This document shows, one piece after another, positions 29,663 through 34,692 of a stretch of 34,692 nt of DNA (positions within the stretch are counted from its first letter, which is position 1; every line of letters starts with the position of its first letter). The notes under the pieces were generated by a model. The model saw nothing but the letters and a program-made list of their open reading frames with translations. It made no database searches and was not told where the DNA came from. The position numbers and the translations under genes are program-made. The stretch lies in the IMG/VR virus record IMGVR_UViG_3300021197_000674, positions 1-34,692 of that record, one strand, 5' to 3'. Origin of the DNA: a virus.

Positions 29663-30430
29663 ATGATATTTACTTTAGATGGTAAGGCTTGGAGAGAGAG
29701 TGAACTTCTGGAAAAGATGAAGGACGACCCATTTTACTTTGGTTATATGGGGAAGAACAGTTTGTCATCTTCTTCAATAAAGCTTTTATCGAAAGACCCA
29801 CTAAAGTATATCAGTAGTATTGATGGTGAAAGTGAGCATAAGTCAGCGTTTGATTTCGGCTCGCTATTCCATTGGTACGTACTAGAGCCAGATGTATACG
29901 CTAAGCAGGTGTTCCTTGATGTACCTAAACGAGCAGGTAATGTATGGAAGGAAGCTTTATCTGAACACGGAAGAGTATTCCTACAGAAGGATAAAGATAA
30001 GGTTGAGGAGATTGCTGATATGTTCCTGTCTTGTTCAAAGATTGGCGATATACTGGAGAAGTCTACACCTGAAGTTCCTGCCGTAGGATACATAGACGGT
30101 CTTTGCTTTAGGGCCAAAGCGGATATACTAGGGGACGGTTACATTGCCGACCTTAAGACCTGCCAGAACCTGAAGTGGTTTAAGAGTGACGCCAGAAAAT
30201 TTGGTTATGCAGCTCAGGTATATATCTACTGTAGTCTATTTAACATTACATATGACAATTTTGTATTTATAGCTGTAGATAAATCGACAGGTGACTTTGG
30301 TTTCTTTAGCGTATCCGAATCATTCTACTTATCTGGGAAAGAAATAGTAGAGCAGGGAATACATAATTACAGGAAAATATCTGAAGGAGATACAGACTTT
30401 GAGCCATTTTATGTAGAAGATATATTATGA
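29663..30430 (+). CDS. RecE-like exonuclease, PD-(D/E)XK family (255 aa)
   Basis: The sequence FDFGSLFHWYVLEPD (H70) and GLCFRAKADILGDGY then IADLKTCQNLKWF (D154, D163, K165) gives the metal-binding core of the RecE/exodeoxyribonuclease VIII-type domain, and FGYAAQVYIYC follows at about 180-190. It degrades one strand of dsDNA ends to feed an annealing protein, here the ERF protein. The two genes of this pair are about 5 kb apart. Confidence 0.8.
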   Translation: MIFTLDGKAWRESELLEKMKDDPFYFGYMGKNSLSSSSIKLLSKDPLKYISSIDGESEHKSAFDFGSLFHWYVLEPDVYAKQVFLDVPKRAGNVWKEALSEHGRVFLQKDKDKVEEIADMFLSCSKIGDILEKSTPEVPAVGYIDGLCFRAKADILGDGYIADLKTCQNLKWFKSDARKFGYAAQVYIYCSLFNITYDNFVFIAVDKSTGDFGFFSVSESFYLSGKEIVEQGIHNYRKISEGDTDFEPFYVEDIL

Positions 30431-30624
30431 TTTACACTAATAAAGATGAGTGTTATCAGGACATCCTAATATCACTAACGACTGGAATATTAGAAGAGGA
30501 AGACTTAGCAACGCTAAGAAGGTATTACGAGGAAATAGAACATTACGAATGCTGTCAAGGGATAGCAGAAGCTTATAAAGATTATAAAAAACTATTATAT
30601 GTTAACAGAGGAGATCAGGAATAG
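30427..30624 (+). CDS. Small hypothetical protein (65 aa)
   Basis: It overlaps the RecE-like gene by 4 bases and the next gene by 26 bases. The product is acidic and helical (MIYTNKDECYQDILISLTTG, EEDLATLRRYYEEIEHYECC) with three cysteines. No family is recognised. Confidence 0.5.
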   Translation: MIYTNKDECYQDILISLTTGILEEEDLATLRRYYEEIEHYECCQGIAEAYKDYKKLLYVNRGDQE

Positions 30625-31138
30625 AGTAGAGCAAGAATTACAAATAAATTTAGATGAGAGGCGTGAAAACGGAAAGCACATCAGGACACCTGAAGCCGTT
30701 TATGCTAGATCATTATACTACGGTTTATGTAGGGAATTTAGCAACTTAAGTTTGTCCGACATAGCGGCAACATTAGGACAGAATCACGCAACGGTTTTGC
30801 ATTCACTAAATAATGTGTTCTCAAACTTTGAGGTCTGGAATGATAAGGTATACTTAAATGTATATACAGAAGTATCAAATCAAATAAAGCCTATAAAGGA
30901 AGAGCTAAAAAAACGTAGGGCTGAAAAAGATAGTTACCTTAATTTACTAAGTGAGAATGTAAAGCTTAAAGCCTTAGTTGAAAAGGCCAATAAAGAGCTG
31001 AATGATTCAGGTAGACATAAGGAAAAGTACATAAAGGCTAATGTAAAGCTACAACACCTGAAGAGCCTTGTATCAAAGAGACAGAGTTTAACTCAGGCTA
31101 AGCAATTTGTAGAGGAAATTAACCTAATAGAAGAATAG
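30599..31138 (+). CDS. DnaA C-terminal domain-like DNA-binding protein with coiled coil (179 aa)
   Basis: Residues about 28-72 (IRTPEAVYARSLYYGLCREF, LSLSDIAATLGQNHATVLHS) match the DnaA domain IV helix-turn-helix, including the GQNHATVLHS basic-loop region that reads DnaA-box DNA. A long charged coiled coil follows (KEELKKRRAEKDSYLNLLSE onward). There is no AAA+ domain, so it is not a full DnaA. It is a candidate to bind the repeats at 405-477, by inference. Confidence 0.7.
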   Translation: MLTEEIRNRVEQELQINLDERRENGKHIRTPEAVYARSLYYGLCREFSNLSLSDIAATLGQNHATVLHSLNNVFSNFEVWNDKVYLNVYTEVSNQIKPIKEELKKRRAEKDSYLNLLSENVKLKALVEKANKELNDSGRHKEKYIKANVKLQHLKSLVSKRQSLTQAKQFVEEINLIEE

Positions 31139-31140
31139 AT

Positions 31141-31197
31141 ATGTTTTATGTATTTGGAGGAATGATATTATTTTTAATGCTAATATTCGAACAGTAA
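31141..31197 (+). CDS. Possible membrane micropeptide (18 aa)
   Basis: The frame starts 2 bases after the preceding stop, ends on the first base of the terminase small subunit start (TAATG), and encodes MFYVFGGMILFLMLIFEQ, one short hydrophobic segment. The exact fit between two genes supports translation; the peptide may act only in coupling. Confidence 0.35.
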   Translation: MFYVFGGMILFLMLIFEQ

Positions 31198-31613
31198 TGG
31201 CAGAAGATAAACCAAAGAAGGTAGACGGTAGAAAGAATAATGGTGCAGTAAAAGGTGTCTCCAGAGGACAGGGTAGGCCTAGAAAGGTAGCTGATAAGGA
31301 TATGAACAGGCTTACCCTTTCTGCACTAAAGAAGACGTTTGGTAGCGAAGAGAAGATGTGGATCGAGGTGGCTAAGTTAGCTAAAGGAGGTTCGTCAAAG
31401 CATTGGGATTACCTTATGAATTATAGATACGGTAAGCCAAAAGAGATGCAACAGATAGATGTTAACACAAAGGTCAACATACCTGTAATAGATTTCGCAC
31501 AACCTAAAACAATAGATATAACACCACAGAATGAAAGAATCGAAGCTAATAGAAATGAAGAACAAAATAGAACGACTGGAGATGATAGTAGTTCTATGCC
31601 TAGAAAAGATTGA
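31197..31613 (+). CDS. Terminase small subunit candidate (138 aa)
   Basis: A basic protein with GRKNNGAVKGVSRGQGRPRK at its N-terminus and LTLSALKKTFGSEEKMWIEV, then HWDYLMNYRYGKPKEMQQID. The helix pattern and GRPRK segment resemble small terminase subunits of Bacteroidota phages. The C-terminal 40 residues are polar and low-complexity (NERIEANRNEEQNRTTGDDS) and overlap another frame. The position just before the HNH and large terminase genes is the main support. Confidence 0.6.
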   Translation: MAEDKPKKVDGRKNNGAVKGVSRGQGRPRKVADKDMNRLTLSALKKTFGSEEKMWIEVAKLAKGGSSKHWDYLMNYRYGKPKEMQQIDVNTKVNIPVIDFAQPKTIDITPQNERIEANRNEEQNRTTGDDSSSMPRKD

Positions 31614-31683
31614 AACACTAGAGAGGCTAGTGACGGAACTAAAACCAAAGGAAGATGAACACACACAACAAAATAAAGTATAG
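31531..31683 (+). CDS. Possible overlapping coiled-coil protein (50 aa)
   Basis: In the +1 frame relative to the small terminase gene, an ATG at 31531 (or 31555) opens a frame encoding MKESKLIEMKNKIERLEMIV, then VLCLEKIETLERLVTELKPK and a polar tail, ending at 31683. Leu/Ile heptad spacing is clear. It overlaps the terminase small subunit by 83 bases and the HNH gene by 29 bases, filling the gap between them. The overlapped terminase tail is low-complexity, as expected for overprinting. Confidence 0.4.
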   Translation: MKESKLIEMKNKIERLEMIVVLCLEKIETLERLVTELKPKEDEHTQQNKV

Positions 31684-32185
31684 TTATAACGAGAAGTTAG
31701 CTATAGAAAAAGGATATAAAGTTACTAATGATGGTATTCTTCTAAACGCTAAGAATAAGGCTATAGGCAGCTTAGATAGTTCTGGATATCAAAGAGTAAC
31801 ACTTAAGTTTAATGGAAAAAGACCAGTAATATATACTCATAGGCTTCAGGCTTACCAAAAGTATGGGGAAGCTGTATATTCTAAGGGTATAGTAGTTCGT
31901 CATTTAGATGGCGATAAGAGAAACAATTCTATAGATAATATAGCGATAGGCACTAACAGGGATAATGTTATGGACAGACCTGCTGAAGAAAGAATTCGTC
32001 ACGCCAATAAAGCCACAAAGAAAACTATAAAATACAACAGAGATGAGGTTGTTGATTTTCACAATAATAACGGCAAGGTCAGTAAATTAACTATGGAACA
32101 TTTTAATATATCTTCTTCAGGAACTTTACATTACATACTAAACAAAAGAAAGTTTAATGACAAATTCGATTCAGCTTCATCCTAA
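31655..32185 (+). CDS. HNH endonuclease, homing-type (176 aa)
   Basis: The motifs GYQRVTLKFNGKRPVIYTHR and VVRHLDGDKRNNSIDNIAIG with GTNRDNV (about 80-105) are the HNH core (H62 region, H83, N91, N101). The C-terminal part (VVDFHNNNGKVSKLTMEHFN) looks like a helix-turn-helix of the DNA-recognition type found in free-standing homing endonucleases. It lies between the two terminase genes, overlapping the large subunit by 29 bases. It could be a mobile homing gene or, as in some phages, part of packaging. Confidence 0.75.
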   Translation: MNTHNKIKYSYNEKLAIEKGYKVTNDGILLNAKNKAIGSLDSSGYQRVTLKFNGKRPVIYTHRLQAYQKYGEAVYSKGIVVRHLDGDKRNNSIDNIAIGTNRDNVMDRPAEERIRHANKATKKTIKYNRDEVVDFHNNNGKVSKLTMEHFNISSSGTLHYILNKRKFNDKFDSASS

Positions 32186-33371
32186 ATATCAATCCCTTTT
32201 TAACAGCGATAGTAGATACTTTGTAATTACAGGTGGGAGGGGTTCTGGTAAGTCATATGCAGCAACCCTTTTTCTTAATCTACTAACATATGAAGAAGGT
32301 AACGGTATATTATTTACTCGGTATACTATGAGTTCTGCTTCTATGTCTATTATCCCTGAATTTAATGATAAGATTGAGATGATGGGCGCACAGGATAGCT
32401 TCACCGTCACAAAGAATGACATAAAGAATAAGCACACCGAAAGCTTTATATACTTCTCAGGTATTAAGACAGCCTCTGGAGATCAGACCGCCAAACTAAA
32501 ATCTATTAGTGGTATCAATACTTTTGTATTGGACGAGGCTGAAGAGCTTCTGGACGAGGAGAGCTTCGATAAGATTGACTATTCCATACGAGCTAAGGGA
32601 GTCAGGAACCGAGTGCTGTTAATCCTAAACCCAACTACAAAGGAGCATTGGATATACCAAAGGTTCTTTCAGAATAGAGGTATTCCAGATGGTTTCAACG
32701 GTACACAGGACAACGTAACCTACATACATACAGATTACAGGGATAACATCGAGAATCTATCGGAGTCGTTTGTGAAGCAGGTAGAGGATATGAAGATACG
32801 CAGGCCAGATAAATATAAGCACCAGATACTAGGAGGATGGCTACAGAAAGCAGAAGGCGTTGTGTTTGATGACTGGCAGATGGGTAGGTTTAACGAAGAG
32901 ATGCAGCTTACTTGCTATGGCCTAGACATTGGATTTAGCAGGGATGAGAGCGTACTTACTAAGGTTTCTATAGATAAGCAAAGAAAGATTATTTGGGTGA
33001 AGGAGATGTTCTATAAGAAGGGCCTAGTGACCTCTAATATATATGAGTTGTGTAACCGCCACGCTGGGAAGCAACTGATCGTATGCGACAGCTCAGAGCC
33101 TAGACTTATTGCGGAGCTTAATTCTAGAGGCCTTAATGTAACGCCAACAGTAAAGAAGAAAGGATCAATCCTAGCAGGGATAGCTCTTATGCAGGACTAT
33201 AATATAAACCTAGATGGCGAAAACCTAGTCAAAGAATTTAACAACTATGTATGGGATATTAGAGGCGTAAAGCCTAGAGATGCTTATAATCACGGTGTTG
33301 ATTCAATGAGATACGCTATTGAGTATCTGTTACTTAGAACGAATCCAAAGGGGATGTATGTAATAAGGTGA
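32157..33371 (+). CDS. terL: Terminase large subunit (Terminase_3 type, 404 aa)
   Basis: Walker A GGRGSGKS at 26-33, Walker B FVLDEAEE at 123-130 and LLILNPTTKEHW (coupling motif) mark the packaging ATPase. The nuclease half shows GLDIGFSRDES (D257), LIVCDSSEP (D311) and HGVDSMRYA (D382), the three metal-binding acidic residues of the RNase H-like nuclease. The length of 404 aa is normal for PBSX/Terminase_3-type proteins. It cuts and pumps DNA into the prohead through the portal. Two terminators follow. Confidence 0.9.
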   Translation: MTNSIQLHPKYQSLFNSDSRYFVITGGRGSGKSYAATLFLNLLTYEEGNGILFTRYTMSSASMSIIPEFNDKIEMMGAQDSFTVTKNDIKNKHTESFIYFSGIKTASGDQTAKLKSISGINTFVLDEAEELLDEESFDKIDYSIRAKGVRNRVLLILNPTTKEHWIYQRFFQNRGIPDGFNGTQDNVTYIHTDYRDNIENLSESFVKQVEDMKIRRPDKYKHQILGGWLQKAEGVVFDDWQMGRFNEEMQLTCYGLDIGFSRDESVLTKVSIDKQRKIIWVKEMFYKKGLVTSNIYELCNRHAGKQLIVCDSSEPRLIAELNSRGLNVTPTVKKKGSILAGIALMQDYNINLDGENLVKEFNNYVWDIRGVKPRDAYNHGVDSMRYAIEYLLLRTNPKGMYVIR

Positions 33372-33446
33372 TAAAAATTTTGGTATATTCATATATTATA
33401 TATATATTTGAATTGTTATTGTTTCATATAATTGTTAATTATAAAT

Positions 33447-33481
33447 ACCTCCAGTTTCTAAACCTTTCTGGGGGTTTTTTT
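33447..33481 (+). terminator. Intrinsic terminator after the large terminase gene
   Basis: ACCTCCAG (33447-33454) pairs with CTGGGGGT (33468-33475) with one G-T pair, loop of 13 bases, followed by seven T. Confidence 0.8.
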
Positions 33482-33498
33482 ATTTCAATTATTTTATT

Positions 33499-33506
33499 TA
33501 TATTTG
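33499..33506 (+). promoter_or_regulatory. Isolated -7-like element TATATTTG (cassette B)
   Basis: TATATTTGTAG is identical to the element at 23891-23901. Upstream at the -33 distance only TTTT is present. If active it would produce a transcript of about 80 bases ending at the 33561-33593 terminator. Confidence 0.35.
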
Positions 33507-33560
33507 TAGGGTATTTGTCGAACAATACGAATCCTTACGTCAGTCGTTAAACTGAGAAGA

Positions 33561-33593
33561 AGTCCTCTAGGTAGTCACTAGGGGATTTTTTTT
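33561..33593 (+). terminator. Second intrinsic terminator after the terminase gene
   Basis: TCCTCTAG (33563-33570) pairs with CTAGGGGA (33578-33585) with one G-T pair, loop GTAGTCA, followed by eight T. Confidence 0.85.
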
Positions 33594-33601
33594 ATATTTT
33601 A

Positions 33602-33632
33602 TTTGGCAGTTGCAAAAAAAGTACTATCTTGC
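33602..33632 (+). promoter_or_regulatory. Promoter P4 for the right-end small-gene operon
   Basis: TTTG at 33602-33605, a 19-base spacer and TATCTTGC (33625-33632), an imperfect TAnnTTTG. The upstream element TTTGGCAGTTGCAAAA is nearly identical to that of P3, and 13 bases (TATTTGGCAGTTG) are identical at both sites. The leader ends AAAAGGAAACATT before the ATG. Confidence 0.65.
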
Positions 33633-33661
33633 GCATAGTTAAACACTAAAAAGGAAACATT

Positions 33662-33820
33662 ATGAGAAACGAACTAAAAACTATCTGTACAATTCTAGTG
33701 AATTTGCCAGAGTATGAGCGTAAACAAATTATGTCAGTATTATTGGCTTCTATGCTTAATGACATTTCAGCTGATGAGGCTAGCAAAACTTACGATGAAA
33801 TAATATCTAAGCTAAACTAA
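33662..33820 (+). CDS. Small helical protein, paralogue of the protein at 2189-2362 (52 aa)
   Basis: The product MRNELKTICTILVNLPEYER continues KQIMSVLLASMLNDIS and ADEASKTYDEIISKLN. It aligns without gaps to the 57-aa protein at 2189 over its core. This is the first gene after promoter P4 and has a good leader (AAAAGGAAACATT). The protein is helical and probably self-associating; the role is unknown. The next gene starts after a single base. Confidence 0.65.
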   Translation: MRNELKTICTILVNLPEYERKQIMSVLLASMLNDISADEASKTYDEIISKLN

Positions 33821-33821
33821 G

Positions 33822-33980
33822 GTGAAAAAAATAGATGTAGATTCAGATGAGTTTTTTATAGCTACTGATGCTGAGATTGCAGATGTTTTACTGGAGTATT
33901 ATCCAATGGTATTTCATAAAATCGCAATAGCTTTAGAGGAACACTACGAAGGAATAAGGAACACAATAGTAAATAAATAA
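33822..33980 (+). CDS. Small hypothetical protein with GTG start (52 aa)
   Basis: The GTG at 33822 lies one base after the preceding stop, and the frame ends one base before the next ATG, so the fit argues for a real gene despite the start codon. The product (MKKIDVDSDEFFIATDAEIA, DVLLEYYPMVFHKIAIALEE) is acidic and helical. No family is recognised. Confidence 0.55.
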   Translation: MKKIDVDSDEFFIATDAEIADVLLEYYPMVFHKIAIALEEHYEGIRNTIVNK

Positions 33981-33981
33981 A

Positions 33982-34257
33982 ATGGAGAAAATTATATTTG
34001 AAATTATCGACAGCCTAGTATCGACAGGCAAAATCTTTTCAGCTAACTTTACAAAGGCTGATGGAAGTGAACGTACGATGTCCTGCCGAGTAGGCGTACA
34101 GAAAGACCTAAAGGGCGTAGGACTGCAATACGATAGGCGTAAGGCCCACAACCTAGTTGTATGGGATATGAACGCCAATGGTTATAGAACGATCAAAACA
34201 GACCGTTTAAACTGGATACAGATAGAAGGAGATAAATACAATTTTGATAACATATAA
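33982..34257 (+). CDS. SH3-like beta-barrel protein candidate (DUF2693-like, 91 aa)
   Basis: The pattern GKIFSANFTKADGSERTMSC, then KAHNLVVWDMNANGYRTIKT and DRLNWIQIEGDKY resembles small SH3-like barrel proteins (DUF2693 type) common in Bacteroidota phages and plasmids, which follow the rule F-x-K-x-DG-x-x-R and end with a strand giving the final V/I-x-I. The function is unknown, probably protein or nucleic-acid binding. It is tightly packed in the P4 operon. Confidence 0.55.
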   Translation: MEKIIFEIIDSLVSTGKIFSANFTKADGSERTMSCRVGVQKDLKGVGLQYDRRKAHNLVVWDMNANGYRTIKTDRLNWIQIEGDKYNFDNI

Positions 34258-34258
34258 T

Positions 34259-34516
34259 ATGGAAAATAAAGAAATAGAAAGAGCAAAAGAGTTGCTAAGG
34301 AATACAACTCAGGAAGAGCAATTGGCTATATTAAAAGTCCTAAGTCCTTTGATGAATGTCGTTACTTACGTGGGAGATCAAAGCTACAGAATAGACGATG
34401 TGTTGGATGTAACCATTACAAGGGACAATGCTTATGGAATATTAACAGATAATACAGTTGAAGCTTTACTGGGAGATTGCACTTTAGATGGCGCTAAATC
34501 AATTTTAGGAATATAG
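34259..34516 (+). CDS. Hypothetical protein (85 aa)
   Basis: The ATG at 34259 is chosen because it lies one base after the preceding stop; an in-frame ATG at 34244 would overlap that gene by 14 bases. An amphipathic N-terminal helix (MENKEIERAKELLRNTTQEE, QLAILKVLSPLMN) precedes a mixed segment (YRIDDVLDVTITRDNAYGIL). No family is recognised. Confidence 0.55.
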   Translation: MENKEIERAKELLRNTTQEEQLAILKVLSPLMNVVTYVGDQSYRIDDVLDVTITRDNAYGILTDNTVEALLGDCTLDGAKSILGI

Positions 34517-34534
34517 TACTGCAAAATCAATAAT

Positions 34535-34687
34535 ATGGAAAAGAAGGAAACTAGGGGCAGAGCAGATATACCACCAATGCCGTGGGACTTTTGGAACTAT
34601 CCCTATAATCCTATTACTGGATTTCTTGTGGAGAACAAGAGGTCTAGGTTATTTAAAAAGCTAAATTATGAGAACAAAGAAAAATAG
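34535..34687 (+). CDS. Small aromatic-rich hypothetical protein (50 aa)
   Basis: The product is MEKKETRGRADIPPMPWDFW, then NYPYNPITGFLVENKRSRLF and a basic tail. The Trp/Pro/Tyr-rich centre without helix pattern suggests a short structured or partner-binding peptide. It overlaps the start of the last gene by 20 bases. Confidence 0.55.
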   Translation: MEKKETRGRADIPPMPWDFWNYPYNPITGFLVENKRSRLFKKLNYENKEK

Positions 34688-34692
34688 TTATG
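34668..34692 (+). CDS. Start of the gene that continues at base 1 (partial)
   Basis: The ATG at 34668 opens MRTKKNSY and runs off the end of the window. Merging the 7-base overlap (34686-34692 with 1-7) continues it in frame to the stop at 172-174, a 63-aa protein. Simple end-to-end joining without merging would stop it after a few codons. Confidence 0.65.

Larger units (their letters stand above)
33372..33661 (+). other. Non-coding region after the terminase gene
   Basis: It holds two intrinsic terminators (33447-33481, 33561-33593), a -7-like TATATTTG (33499-33506) and promoter P4 (33602-33632). An open frame from GTG 33368 to 33550 encodes a hydrophobic AT-driven peptide that runs through the first terminator, and I do not accept it as a gene. 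Confidence 0.7.

Noticed and set aside
33368-33550. A 60-codon hydrophobic frame after terL with a GTG start
   Set aside because: It runs through an intrinsic terminator and its composition follows the AT-rich DNA. Coupling to the terL stop is the only support.

Overview
The window looks like the whole genome of a tailed phage (siphovirus-type) infecting a member of the Bacteroidota, most likely a Flavobacteriia host. The evidence is the set of structural genes (tape measure, tail chaperone pair, portal, capsid, prohead protease, terminase) in forms typical of flavophages, and promoters of the Bacteroidota type (TTTG, 19-20 bases, TAnnTTTG) instead of -35/-10 boxes. All convincing genes are on the + strand. 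The last 7 bases repeat the first 7, and a reading frame that starts at 34668 continues in frame from base 1 to 174 once that overlap is merged, so the map closes as a circle of about 34,685 bp. I see no integrase, recognisable repressor, tRNA, CRISPR array or insertion sequence.

Layout. (1) 33662 to the right end and on through 1-329: an operon of small genes of unknown role, headed by promoter P4 and ended by a terminator at 476-504. (2) 330-677: a control region with four 16-bp direct repeats, two hairpin repeats and promoter P1. (3) 678-2362: a second small-gene operon (membrane peptide, GP88-like protein, zinc ribbon, unknowns), closed by a terminator at 2399-2425. (4) 2363-2716: non-coding, ending in promoter P2. 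(5) 2717-12235: an unknown protein, then the tail module, with a tail-assembly chaperone that is very probably expressed by a programmed -1 frameshift on a T9 run, through to the tape measure. (6) 12232-18453: head and neck module (protease, scaffold, major capsid, probable tail tube, portal, adaptor). (7) 18455-22434: fibre and LamG-type receptor-binding proteins. (8) 22434-23711: lysis genes (small membrane proteins, M15 peptidase, 3TM holin). (9) 24016-31138: recombination and replication (ERF annealing protein, SSB-like protein, HTH protein, primase-helicase, RusA resolvase, sigma-like factor, RecE-like nuclease, DnaA-C-like protein). (10) 31197-33371: terminase small subunit, an HNH endonuclease and terminase large subunit, followed by two terminators.

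How it fits together. Three promoters (P1, P3, P4) share an extended upstream element, TTTGNCAGKTGSAAAA. P2, which heads the virion genes, has TTTGCCAG and, just upstream, a perfect inverted 14-base copy of the P1 element. The two regions before P3 and P4 look like copies of one terminator-promoter cassette. These sites are candidates for the early/late switch. Recombination (RecE-like nuclease, ERF, RusA), the primase-helicase and a possible iteron origin make a largely self-contained replication set. Functions are assigned by motif recognition only; no database search was possible.
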